The notes under the pieces were generated by a model. That model saw only the letters and a list, made by a program, of their open reading frames with translations. It was not told the origin of the DNA and searched no databases. The translations under genes and the position numbers were made by a program. Of a stretch of DNA of 64,000 bases, positions 17,981 to 25,435 are shown piece after piece (positions within the stretch are counted from its first letter, which is position 1; every line of letters begins with the position of its first letter). The DNA comes from Bacillus spizizenii TU-B-10 (GTDB lineage: Bacteria > Bacillota > Bacilli > Bacillales > Bacillaceae), in NCBI RefSeq assembly GCF_000227465.1, contig NC_016047.1, positions 2,522,857 through 2,586,856 on the forward strand, given 5' to 3'.

Positions 17981-18014
17981 AAAAATCAATTCCTGCTGAC
18001 AGAAAAGATTGTTT
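17981..18014 (-). promoter_or_regulatory. ComK box of the comG operon
   Basis: Two AT-boxes of the form AAAA-N5-TTTT lie 8 bases apart: AAAA-N5-TTCC at 17981-17993 and GAAA-N5-GTTT at 18002-18014. Each half has one or two mismatches. An 8-base spacer is one of the known ComK arrangements. The box lies about 40 bases upstream of the comG -35. Confidence 0.75.
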
Positions 18015-18053
18015 CAGCTGAATGTACCTCATTGATTTCATTATTTTCTCAAT

Positions 18054-18087
18054 AAAAAAGCAGGCATGATGATCATCATGCCTGCTT
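18054..18087 (-). terminator. Terminator of the CBS-domain gene
   Basis: A 30-base perfect palindrome at 18058-18087 is followed on the minus strand by six T. It lies 15 bases after the CBS gene stop and separates it from comGA. Confidence 0.85.
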
Positions 18088-18101
18088 CACTCCATCTTTC
18101 A

Positions 18102-18512
18102 TTATGCTGATTTAGAAATTTCACTTAATGCTTCTCCGGCTTTTTGATCAGTATCCTTCTCAACGGATAGATCGCCTAATGCCACAATACCGGCAATTCG
18201 TTCGTTTTCAAGAATCGGTAAACGGCGGATTTGGTGCTCTGCCATAAGCTGCCCCGCTTCTTCAGCGGACATATCGAGATGGCCGGAAACGATGTCGGCG
18301 CTCATGATGTCACTTGCTTTTGCATCCATCTGATTTTCAGCTAAGCATCTCGTCACAATATCCCGATCAGAAACAATCCCCTGAAGTGTGCCATTTTCAC
18401 AGATTGGAATAGAACCGACATTGGAGTCTCTCATCTTTTTCGCTAGTTCCGTGATTGAAGCGGTTGGTTCACAGCATTCTACATTCTTTGTCATGATGTC
18501 TCTTATTTTCAT
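18102..18512 (-). CDS. Two-CBS-domain protein similar to YhcV
   Basis: A 136-residue protein made almost only of two CBS domains (about residues 5-58 and 70-122), the Bateman module that binds adenine nucleotides. Family hallmarks are NVGSIPICENGTLQGIVSDRD and HQIRRLPILENERIAGIVAL. It resembles YhcV of B. subtilis. I recall no gene between comGA and yqxL in strain 168, so this may be an accessory gene. The start MKIRDIM is preferred over the ATG two codons earlier because GGAGGA lies six bases before it. A SigB-like promoter overlaps the end of yqxL. Ligand and target are unknown. Confidence 0.88.
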   Translation of the reverse strand: MKIRDIMTKNVECCEPTASITELAKKMRDSNVGSIPICENGTLQGIVSDRDIVTRCLAENQMDAKASDIMSADIVSGHLDMSAEEAGQLMAEHQIRRLPILENERIAGIVALGDLSVEKDTDQKAGEALSEISKSA

Positions 18513-18546
18513 TTCCATTCCTCCTTTACCGTGTTCTATTTATTCT

Positions 18547-18571
18547 TTATCCGCTGCACAAAAAATGAAAC
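18547..18571 (-). promoter_or_regulatory. Candidate SigB promoter of the CBS-domain gene
   Basis: On the minus strand GTTTCA (18571-18566) and GGATAA (18552-18547) are 13 bases apart; the SigB consensus is GTTTAA-N12-14-GGGTAT. The fit is partial. Confidence 0.45.
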
Positions 18572-18574
18572 CTC

Positions 18575-19528
18575 CTACAGTGTCCGCCTTTTCCGGGTTT
18601 TCTTTTTCTTCTTCCGCTCCTGCAGCATATCTCCCGTCCAGCCTTTCTTCTTCAAATATAGGTAGATCAGAACCGTCGAAGTGAGAATCAATAAGAGAGA
18701 AAAGAGATATCCGTATTTCCAATTCAGCTCAGGCATCACTGAAAAGTTCATCCCCCAGAGGGCACCGAGTGCTGTAACCGGCGTAAAAAGCGTCGTGAAA
18801 ATGGTCAGCGCTTTGAATATTTCATTTCCCCTGTGAGAGGTAATGACTTCCTCTGAATGCAACAGACTATTAAGCTCCCCTTCAAATTCGCTAATGTATG
18901 TAAACCCCCTGTCAATTTTGAGTTGTATCCGCTGATAAACCTTTTTACCTTCATTTTGGGGCAAAAAGGTTTCTTTCAATGCCATTTCAATTTTTTTAGT
19001 GCTTAGGATTAAGTTTTTCCAGACCATCAGCTCATGGTGCAGGAGATGGACACGGTTTAAAATGCTTTTGCTATTATCGTCTTTGATTTGCCATCTGAGC
19101 TTTCTCAGCTTTACTTCAAATTCATCTAAACCGATTAGATACACATTCATTAACTCGCCGAGAAGGATCAAAAATCCCTCCATGGTACTATCCGCTCTTT
19201 CCATTTGCTGGACAACTTGTTTTCCCTTAATCCCCTTCAAAATCGAAAAATCAAAGTTAATTGTGAAAAAATATTGCCTGGTTATATAAAAGTGAAAAAC
19301 GGTATGGTCTTTTTCCTCACCCAGCCCCTGATCATATACAATCGAGCCAAATACCGCTTCATTTTCTGTTTCAGTCGTGTCTACGCGCAAAAAATTAATA
19401 TGATGGTTATTTTCAAACCACTTCTCACATTGAGGCCAGTGAGAAAAGTGGATCAGATCTCTTGCTTTATTTCTTTCCTGAGGCCCCATTTGGTACCAAA
19501 ACCAATCCTTTCCCGTATGTGCCTTCAT
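18575..19528 (-). CDS. yqxL: CorA-family divalent cation transporter YqxL
   Basis: A 317-residue CorA-like protein, probably a Mg2+ or other divalent cation channel in the cytoplasmic membrane. The long N-terminal cytosolic part is followed by two C-terminal membrane helices with the signature WGMNFSVMPE (the GMN motif) between them. A basic tail (ERKKKKKTRKRR) closes the protein. The MKAHTG start has GGAGGAG six bases upstream; the earlier TTG overlaps that RBS. A SigB-like promoter is visible upstream, shared in the gap with divergent yqhB. Confidence 0.92.
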   Translation of the reverse strand: MKAHTGKDWFWYQMGPQERNKARDLIHFSHWPQCEKWFENNHHINFLRVDTTETENEAVFGSIVYDQGLGEEKDHTVFHFYITRQYFFTINFDFSILKGIKGKQVVQQMERADSTMEGFLILLGELMNVYLIGLDEFEVKLRKLRWQIKDDNSKSILNRVHLLHHELMVWKNLILSTKKIEMALKETFLPQNEGKKVYQRIQLKIDRGFTYISEFEGELNSLLHSEEVITSHRGNEIFKALTIFTTLFTPVTALGALWGMNFSVMPELNWKYGYLFSLLLILTSTVLIYLYLKKKGWTGDMLQERKKKKKTRKRRTL

Positions 19529-19566
19529 GTCAAGCTCCTCCAAACTTTTGTTCTTTTATTCTTTAA

Positions 19567-19591
19567 TTGCCCAAGAAAGGCATTGCTAAAC
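19567..19591 (-). promoter_or_regulatory. Candidate SigB promoter of yqxL
   Basis: On the minus strand GTTTAG (19591-19586) and GGGCAA (19572-19567) are 13 bases apart, close to the SigB consensus GTTTAA-N12-14-GGGTAT. Confidence 0.5.
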
Positions 19592-19612
19592 CAGTCAACC
19601 GCTTCAACGCAT

Positions 19613-19638
19613 GTTTTGTGAGCAATTTCCGGTGGTAT
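19613..19638 (+). promoter_or_regulatory. Candidate SigB promoter of yqhB
   Basis: GTTTTG (19613-19618) and TGGTAT (19633-19638) are 14 bases apart, about 34 bases upstream of the yqhB ATG. The fit to the SigB consensus is fair. Confidence 0.5.
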
Positions 19639-19671
19639 GGAATGTAGAAAGACATCGGAAAAGGGAGGTGC

Positions 19672-21000
19672 ATGCCTTCCTTGGAGAAGGCAGTTGTTTT
19701 GGAATTTATCAATTTACTAGCAGTCGCTATTCTCATTTTGTTAACAGGTTTTTTTGTTGCCGTAGAATTTTCAATCGTAAAAGTGCGGCGATCCAGAATT
19801 GATCAGCTTGTCGCAAAAGGAAAGAAAGGTGCTAAAGCGGCAAAGCATGTCATCACTCATCTTGATGAATATTTATCAGCCTGCCAGCTGGGCATCACAG
19901 TCGCAGCTTTAGGACTGGGCTGGCTTGGAGAACCGACTGTGCAAACCCTGCTTCGGCCGCTTTTTCATAAAGCAGGCTTAAATGAATCGCTTACCCACCT
20001 TCTTTCACTTGTCATCGCCTTTTTAGTGGTGACGTATTTAAACGTCGTCATCGGGGAGCTGGCGCCAAAGAGTTTCGCCATTCAAAAAGCAGAAAGCATT
20101 ACATTGATGCTTGCCAAACCGCTTATTTGGTTTTATAAGATCATGTTTCCATTCATTTGGCTGCTGAACCACTCTGCTCGGTTGATTACAGGGGCGTTTG
20201 GACTGAAGCCGGCATCAGAGCATGAGCTGGCATATACAGAGGAAGAGCTGCGGGTTCTTTTGGCTGAAAGCTATAAAAGCGGTGAAATCAGAAAAAGCGA
20301 ATTAAAATACATGAATAATGTCTTTACCTTTGATAAGCGAATGGCAAAGGAAATCATGGTGCCGCGAAATGAAATGGTCAGTTTGTCACTTGATGAAGAC
20401 TCCATTCCAAACCTGGAGGAAACAGTGAAGCAAACAAAATATACACGGTACCCAGTTGTCAGGGAGGATAAAGATAATGTCATTGGCGTAATCAATATGA
20501 AAGAAGTGCTGTTTTCAATGCTGTCGAAAGATTTCTCATTAAAAAAGCAGCAAATTGAACCTTTCATTCAGCCTGTTATCCACGTTATTGAGACAATTCC
20601 GATTTATAAATTGCTGCTGAAAATGCAAAAGGAACGTACTCATCTGGCGATCCTCATTGATGAATATGGCGGGACTTCCGGTTTGGTCACTGTCGAGGAT
20701 ATTATCGAAGAAATTGTAGGAGAAATCCGTGATGAATTTGATGCAGATGAAGTGCCTCATATCCGCGAGCTCGGAAAGGATCATTACTTATTAAATGCAA
20801 AATTATTAATCAGCGATGTAAACAACCTGCTTGGAACAGATTTATCAGACGCAGAAGTAGACACCTTGGGCGGCTGGTTTCTCACACAAAACATAGACGC
20901 CGAGCCTGAAAGTGTCATTGAATATGACGGCTACTCTTTTAAGGTAAAAGACATCGACAGCCATCACATTTTATTTATAGAAGTAAAAAAAGCTGAATAG
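19672..21000 (+). CDS. yqhB: CNNM/HlyC-CorC family membrane protein YqhB
   Basis: A 442-residue integral membrane protein of the UPF0053 (CNNM/CorC) family, linked to divalent cation export or homeostasis. The N-terminal half holds the CNNM transmembrane domain (about residues 10-205); two CBS domains follow (about residues 215-340), and a C-terminal CorC/HlyC domain (about residues 355-440). The RBS GGGAGGTG precedes the ATG by 3-4 bases. It is divergent from yqxL, another cation transporter homologue, and converges on rsbRD. Confidence 0.93.
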   Translation: MPSLEKAVVLEFINLLAVAILILLTGFFVAVEFSIVKVRRSRIDQLVAKGKKGAKAAKHVITHLDEYLSACQLGITVAALGLGWLGEPTVQTLLRPLFHKAGLNESLTHLLSLVIAFLVVTYLNVVIGELAPKSFAIQKAESITLMLAKPLIWFYKIMFPFIWLLNHSARLITGAFGLKPASEHELAYTEEELRVLLAESYKSGEIRKSELKYMNNVFTFDKRMAKEIMVPRNEMVSLSLDEDSIPNLEETVKQTKYTRYPVVREDKDNVIGVINMKEVLFSMLSKDFSLKKQQIEPFIQPVIHVIETIPIYKLLLKMQKERTHLAILIDEYGGTSGLVTVEDIIEEIVGEIRDEFDADEVPHIRELGKDHYLLNAKLLISDVNNLLGTDLSDAEVDTLGGWFLTQNIDAEPESVIEYDGYSFKVKDIDSHHILFIEVKKAE

Positions 21001-21026
21001 CCCGAGGGAGGCTGTTCAGCAGCTTT
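20992..21026. terminator. Terminator between yqhB and rsbRD
   Basis: The arms 20992-21002 and 21010-21020 pair over 11 bp (one G-U). A T run follows on the plus strand. The yqhB stop lies inside the left arm. Confidence 0.8.
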
Positions 21027-21040
21027 TTTCAGCAATGGCA

Positions 21041-21880
21041 TCAACACTCTTCTATCTTAAACCCTTTATTGGCCAGGGCTTTAGCAAGACTTTGCTCGGT
21101 TTTCACATTCGAAAAATCCAGACCCAGCTTCACCACAGTTTGGGCAATTTCAGGTCTGATTCCTGAAATAATTGTCTCAATGCCGAGCAGTTTGGTGCTG
21201 TCAATCACTTTAAAAATTTGATAGGCCACCATTGTATCGACGATGGGAACACCTGAAATATCTAAAAATAAATATGAGAGCTTTAACGCTGAGCACTGCT
21301 GCAGCACCGACTCCAAAATCGTCCTCGCTCTGTACGTATCAATTTCACCGACAAGCGGAAGAATCCCTATCCCCTCAGATATCGGCATAATCGGCGCACT
21401 CAATTCATTAATCATTTCTTTTTGCGCGTTTAATTGTATCATGGTGACCTGGTAATATTCTTCAGTAAAAACTTCGATGATCTCATCAATGGTTTGATTC
21501 AAAATCTGGCTCCACTCACAAATGTCCTGAATGCTGATTTCTTGAGAGGAGGCTTCGCTGAATTTCTGAATCCATTCAAACATGACGTGCCTGAAGGCGT
21601 TAAACTGGCCGACACTTTCTGTTACAGTCACTTCATGAACGGCACGGTCTCTGGCACATTGAAGAGACCATCGATTGAGCTCATCCTTTACGTCTTCTGC
21701 TTTGCTAAGGGATTTCGCCACGATGGTCACTAATGATTCGTGCTGGTCTAATAACTTTTGTTCTAATTTTTGCTGATCTTTAGCGGTATGCAGCCAGTTT
21801 CCTTTTGACGTGCAAGTTTCCAGCCATTGTTTCATAATATCTTCTTTGTGCTCTGTTACATGCTGATCAAGAGCTATCAT
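21041..21880 (-). CDS. rsbRD: Stressosome protein RsbRD (YqhA)
   Basis: A 279-residue RsbR paralogue. Known role: it is one of the stressosome proteins that hold back RsbT and so control SigB activation. The N-terminal half is an all-helical, non-haem globin-like domain (about residues 1-140). The C-terminal STAS domain (about residues 160-275) contains LDISGVPIVDTMVA with the phosphorylatable Thr/Ser region and GIRPEIAQTVVKLG. No SigB-type promoter was obvious upstream. It is convergent with yqhB. Confidence 0.95.
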   Translation of the reverse strand: MIALDQHVTEHKEDIMKQWLETCTSKGNWLHTAKDQQKLEQKLLDQHESLVTIVAKSLSKAEDVKDELNRWSLQCARDRAVHEVTVTESVGQFNAFRHVMFEWIQKFSEASSQEISIQDICEWSQILNQTIDEIIEVFTEEYYQVTMIQLNAQKEMINELSAPIMPISEGIGILPLVGEIDTYRARTILESVLQQCSALKLSYLFLDISGVPIVDTMVAYQIFKVIDSTKLLGIETIISGIRPEIAQTVVKLGLDFSNVKTEQSLAKALANKGFKIEEC

Positions 21881-21966
21881 CTTAATGAGCTACCTCCTGT
21901 TTTTTAAAAATATATGCTTCATATGTATAACATGTCTGCCTCTACACATACTATGTTTACATTCAA

Positions 21967-22036
21967 TGGGCTATAGCCAAGCGGTAAGGCAATGGACTTT
22001 GACTCCGTGATCGTTGGTTCGAATCCAGCTAGCCCA
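21967..22036 (+). tRNA. tRNA-Gln (anticodon UUG)
   Basis: The acceptor arms TGGGCTA (21967-21973) and TAGCCCA (22030-22036) pair perfectly. The D arm, a 5-bp anticodon stem with loop CTTTGAC (anticodon TTG), and a T arm with TTCGAAT are all in place. The 3' CCA is not encoded. It is a lone tRNA between rsbRD and mgsR, followed by a strong terminator. Confidence 0.95.
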
Positions 22037-22051
22037 GTTTCTGAACAGGTG

Positions 22052-22101
22052 AAAAACCGAAGATAAGCTGATTCGTATAAATCAGCGGATCTTCGGTTTT
22101 T
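22052..22101. terminator. Bidirectional terminator between tRNA-Gln and mgsR
   Basis: A 13-bp outer stem (22052-22064 with 22089-22101) contains a second inner hairpin. A and T runs flank both ends. Confidence 0.88.
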
Positions 22102-22103
22102 CA

Positions 22104-22481
22104 TCATGCAGATTGATGAACTGTTTTCTTCTTCGATAACTTCAACAGTTCTCCCGGATTATAACCAATCACCAGCTTTTTGTTGTCCACAAGAATCGGA
22201 CGTCGCAAAAGCTTCGGCTTCTCGATTAAAAGTTCCAGCACCTCATTTACCGTCATCTCTTCAATGTTTAGATTTAAGTTTTTGAAGGTCTGGCTTCTTG
22301 TCGCTAAAATTTCATCAATTCCTTCTGTCGTTAATGATAAAATGTACCTCAATTCTTCCACTGTCGGGGTTTCTCTGAATAAGTGCCGTTCGTTAAATTC
22401 AATTTGATGCGCTTTAAGCCAATGTTTTGTTTTTCGGCATGACGTGCAGCTTGGATATGAGTAAAAAATTAATTGTTCCAT
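22104..22481 (-). CDS. mgsR: Spx-family stress regulator MgsR
   Basis: A 125-residue ArsC/Spx-like protein. Known role: it modulates a subset of the SigB regulon together with RNA polymerase. The redox motif CTSC is at residues 12-15. The family segment RRPILVDNKKLVIGYN is near residue 92; the Arg-Pro is the conserved Spx/ArsC cis-Pro site. A strong SigB promoter lies 43-68 bases upstream and the RBS is GAGGAGG. It lies near rsbRD, another SigB-pathway gene. Confidence 0.96.
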   Translation of the reverse strand: MEQLIFYSYPSCTSCRKTKHWLKAHQIEFNERHLFRETPTVEELRYILSLTTEGIDEILATRSQTFKNLNLNIEEMTVNEVLELLIEKPKLLRRPILVDNKKLVIGYNPGELLKLSKKKTVHQSA

Positions 22482-22523
22482 TCGTTTTTTTCCTCCTCAG
22501 TTAACCATCTCTTTGTAGAATAA

Positions 22524-22549
22524 CTACCCGGATCATTTTTTATTTAAAC
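22524..22549 (-). promoter_or_regulatory. SigB promoter of mgsR
   Basis: On the minus strand GTTTAA (22549-22544) and GGGTAG (22529-22524) are 14 bases apart, which matches the SigB consensus at 11 of 12 positions. SigB control of mgsR is established. Confidence 0.8.
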
Positions 22550-22651
22550 CATTTACAGAACTTTTTTTCGGATTATTTTTAAAAAACCATTCATATAATA
22601 GAAAACGCAATCAAAGGAACAAATTCCATTTGTATATCAATAATGAAAATG

Positions 22652-22681
22652 TTTACATTTATAGGTGTGATCTATTATAAT
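22652..22681 (+). promoter_or_regulatory. Candidate SigA promoter of yqgY
   Basis: TTTACA (22652-22657) and TATAAT (22676-22681) are 18 bases apart, 33 bases upstream of the yqgY start. Confidence 0.65.
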
Positions 22682-22714
22682 AGCAATCAGAGGGACTCTC
22701 GGGAGGGGATAAAA

Positions 22715-22960
22715 ATGAATCGCATGTTCCGGGTGTTAGGATTTTGGACGGGAATTTTTGCAGTCATGTTTTATTTGGGTGATATGAAAGATGCTTCCCT
22801 TTTATTTTTTGGACAGACGATCTTATTTGTATTTCTATCGTATTTGAACTTAACTGAACGCATGTATATTTATATTTTTGGGGCTTATTTAACGATTTTC
22901 TTCGCCGGCTTTACATATTACTCGATTTTTATTATGGTGCCCGGCGGCGGAGGCCATTAA
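22715..22960 (+). CDS. yqgY: Small membrane protein YqgY
   Basis: An 81-residue protein (DUF2626-type family) with two or three hydrophobic segments (about residues 5-20, 25-43 and 48-72) and a glycine-rich end (VPGGGGH). Its function is unknown. The ATG at 22715 follows GGGAGGGG; the longer reading frame upstream would start inside the promoter. It converges on yqgX. Confidence 0.88.
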   Translation: MNRMFRVLGFWTGIFAVMFYLGDMKDASLLFFGQTILFVFLSYLNLTERMYIYIFGAYLTIFFAGFTYYSIFIMVPGGGGH

Positions 22961-22964
22961 ATGC

Positions 22965-23001
22965 AAAAAGAGACAAACCTTCTCGGTTTGTCTCTTTTTT
23001 T
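22965..23001. terminator. Bidirectional terminator between yqgY and yqgX
   Basis: The arms 22965-22979 and 22985-22999 form a 15-bp stem with a 5-base loop, with A and T runs inside the stem ends. Confidence 0.88.
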
Positions 23002-23635
23002 ACAATGAAAACCCATTTAAAAACGGATTTTGATCCTGCTCTGTCTGCACGTCTGTTTCAAGGCCATGGCCGCTTAACACCAACGTGTGCTCCGGCAGCG
23101 TTAGCAGTTTTTCATGAATGGACGTCAGCAGCGTCTCTTGATCGCCGCCTATTAAATCAGTACGCCCTATGCCGCCTTGAAACAGGACATCACCGGAGAT
23201 CACCAAGTCTGCATCCTTCACGTAGTAAGAAACACTGCCTGGCGAATGTCCCGGCGTAAATAATGTTTCTAAATGAAACGGTCCGATATTCAGCTCACCG
23301 TCTCCTTCAATCAGATGATCTGCAGGCTTAGCTGTGATTTCTATCCCTCGCAGCATGCCGGAGCCGTTTAAAGAGGCATCCGTAAGCCAATTCTTTTCAT
23401 TCTGATGCAAGTAAACAGGGATATCCCATTTTTCTCTCACTTCATCAAGTGCCCCTATATGGTCAAAATGGGCATGTGTAAGCAAAATGGCTAAAGGCGT
23501 CAACCCTTTTTCTTTTATGTATTGATTGATTTTATTTCCTTCGCCGCCCGGATCAAAAATCAGGCATTGATCATCATTGATGAGAAAATATGCGTTCGCT
23601 TGAATCGGCCCTACTGGCATTCGTCTCCATTTCAC
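23000..23635 (-). CDS. yqgX: Metallo-beta-lactamase-fold hydrolase YqgX
   Basis: A 211-residue glyoxalase II-like hydrolase. The metal site THAHFDH is at about residues 53-59; further ligands are in TPGHSPGS (His), SGDVLF (Asp) and LSGHG (His). This set fits a binuclear metal centre. Thiol-ester hydrolysis, for example in bacillithiol-linked detoxification, is likely but not shown by the sequence alone. It is a single gene, with an AAAGAGGTGAT RBS. Confidence 0.92.
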   Translation of the reverse strand: MKWRRMPVGPIQANAYFLINDDQCLIFDPGGEGNKINQYIKEKGLTPLAILLTHAHFDHIGALDEVREKWDIPVYLHQNEKNWLTDASLNGSGMLRGIEITAKPADHLIEGDGELNIGPFHLETLFTPGHSPGSVSYYVKDADLVISGDVLFQGGIGRTDLIGGDQETLLTSIHEKLLTLPEHTLVLSGHGLETDVQTEQDQNPFLNGFSL

Positions 23636-23791
23636 TTATATCACCTCTTTCTTTTTTATGTTCCTATTATGAGGGTTTTTGAAAAAAGATTCAATCAATC
23701 GCAATGAAAACGCTATCGACAAACCTATAAAAAACAGGTAGAATAAAAATGGAAAGAATTGCAGGTTTTTCAATGTAAAGGGGGCTGCGTA

Positions 23792-23965
23792 ATGTTACTT
23801 GTCGTGATTTTCGGCCTTGTCGCTCTTTTCGCTTTATGGGGAGTCTTGCGTTCTGTTAAAAATAGAAATATACTTGGATTTTTATTGGCCGGAGCCACCT
23901 TATTTGTCTTTGGCTGGTTTACCGTGATGACCGTGATAAACAGCGGCTATCCAACTGCACATTAA
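23792..23965 (+). CDS. yqgW: Small membrane protein YqgW
   Basis: A 57-residue DUF2759-type protein with two membrane segments (about residues 1-17 and 26-48) joined by a basic turn (RSVKNRN). Function is unknown. The MLLVV start has AAAGGGGG upstream at a suitable distance; upstream in-frame codons lack an RBS. Confidence 0.82.
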   Translation: MLLVVIFGLVALFALWGVLRSVKNRNILGFLLAGATLFVFGWFTVMTVINSGYPTAH

Positions 23966-23998
23966 AACCTGTATCCGATCGGATACAGGTTTATTTTT
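23964..23998. terminator. Bidirectional terminator between yqgW and yqgV
   Basis: A perfect palindrome of about 28 bases (23965-23992) with a central GATC ends in T-rich sequence on the plus strand. Confidence 0.85.
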
Positions 23999-24311
23999 AT
24001 TGCTGTAAATGTTTATTGACACTTTCAATTTTGCTTTCAAGCGTCGTTTTTTTGTCACGCCTGTCATCGATGCGGATGTTCGTTGCCACTCTGTGCAGCC
24101 CTTTTTGAAACGGCGCTTCGTGAATAGCCTGAATGACTGTGAAAAGGTCACTGAGTTCTCCCTCGATCAGCGTATTCATCGGTGTCAGCTGGTATTTGAT
24201 TTTCCCTTCAGCTTTATACCCTTCTAAAATCTTTTGCACATCGGCCACGTAAGCACTTACACTAGGTGTTTCCGTACCAATTGGGATAATGGTTACATCT
24301 GCGATAGCCAT
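23997..24311 (-). CDS. yqgV: Thiamine-binding-type protein YqgV (MTH1187/YkoF-like)
   Basis: A 104-residue protein of the DUF77/MTH1187 family, with a ferredoxin-like fold. It starts with AIADVTIIPIGTETPSVSAYV, the usual family opening, and has YQLTPMNTLIEG. Members bind thiamine or related ligands, but the role in Bacillus is not settled. It starts 2 bases after the yqgU stop, so the two are coupled. Confidence 0.9.
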   Translation of the reverse strand: MAIADVTIIPIGTETPSVSAYVADVQKILEGYKAEGKIKYQLTPMNTLIEGELSDLFTVIQAIHEAPFQKGLHRVATNIRIDDRRDKKTTLESKIESVNKHLQQ

Positions 24312-24313
24312 CG

Positions 24314-25369
24314 TTATTCCATCTCCTTTTGATCAATGATAAGTTGCTTCATTTCATGTGATTTCAATAAAATGATCTGCTCAAAATGAAAGCCGTATAA
24401 CGCATATTCCCCGTTCGGAGATATTTGAATCGGCTCCATTTCCGGCAGAGAGAAAAGATCTTTTGCCTTTCCCGATGCCACATTGACAGCTGCGAGCTTA
24501 TATGCATCGCCGCTTTCTCTAAACGTATAAAACAGGCCTTTTGCTTCATCATAGTCATACTCCATTGGAGCCAAACTTGTATATTTCGTTTGGAGCGGCC
24601 ATTCCGCTGTAACTGGCGATTTTGTTTGCGGCGTTTTAAACTGATACGTCCCTTTTTCTCCGGAAGCTGGTTTGACAGTAAAACTCATTTGATGAAAAGA
24701 ATCAAAGAAGAGAACGTCATCCTCGAGCTTCTGTTCCGCTTTGGAGGCTGTATCGAATGTATATAAAGGCCCTGACTTATCGCCTCTTCCCTCTTTTATA
24801 TAATCAAATGTGTTTTTGGATGTCCAATGAATAAACGGAACCTGTATTGGACTTAAGGAAGTCTCATCTTTTTTAGCATCCACCTGATATGTATGGAAAT
24901 CCCAGTTTTCAGTGAATACCGTGACCATCATTTGATAAGGATCATATTGATTCCAAGCAGCCTCAAGTTCATACGTTTCGTAATCTTTTTGGTAAAGCGT
25001 CTCTCCTTTTGCATTAAGCAAAACAACTGCCGTCTTTTGGCTGTGTGTGATTTGCAGCAAAATCATCTGCTTCCTCGGATTAATTTGAACATCAACGATT
25101 TGACCATCCGTTTGATAGAGCTTTTTCGCTTTGCCGGTAAAGATGCGGTACGCAAAAAGCTCCGTTTTCGTCGGATCAGACGCGGTATATAAAATTGTGC
25201 TGTTATTAAGCCATCCTTCCATTCCATCCGCTTTTTCCGCGGAAAGCGGTATGATGTCTTTTTCCTCATCTTTTGCCGCCGCTGCCTGTTTTTGCTGCTG
25301 ATGAGATGGTTCGCATGCCGATAAACTAAACAGCAATGCCGACAACAGAATGAAACAAACTGATCTCAT
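24314..25369 (-). CDS. yqgU: Lipoprotein YqgU
   Basis: A 351-residue lipoprotein. Residues 1-18 are a lipoprotein signal peptide with lipobox LSAC (Cys19). The rest is rich in beta strands with repeated blocks of the type seen in WD40/TolB-like beta-propellers (for example VDVQINPRKQMILLQI and IQISPNGEYALYGF). Function is unknown; anchoring on the outer side of the membrane is expected. It lies directly upstream of yqgV and downstream of yqgT. Confidence 0.88.
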   Translation of the reverse strand: MRSVCFILLSALLFSLSACEPSHQQQKQAAAAKDEEKDIIPLSAEKADGMEGWLNNSTILYTASDPTKTELFAYRIFTGKAKKLYQTDGQIVDVQINPRKQMILLQITHSQKTAVVLLNAKGETLYQKDYETYELEAAWNQYDPYQMMVTVFTENWDFHTYQVDAKKDETSLSPIQVPFIHWTSKNTFDYIKEGRGDKSGPLYTFDTASKAEQKLEDDVLFFDSFHQMSFTVKPASGEKGTYQFKTPQTKSPVTAEWPLQTKYTSLAPMEYDYDEAKGLFYTFRESGDAYKLAAVNVASGKAKDLFSLPEMEPIQISPNGEYALYGFHFEQIILLKSHEMKQLIIDQKEME

Positions 25370-25435
25370 CAGCTTTCCCCCCGATCATCTTTATTGTCTC
25401 ATATTTACTTCGGCAGAAAAAAGAAAAAGTTTCAG

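Noticed and set aside
21434..21733. Plus-strand frame of 99 codons inside rsbRD
   Set aside because: It is the antisense shadow of a clearly conserved gene.
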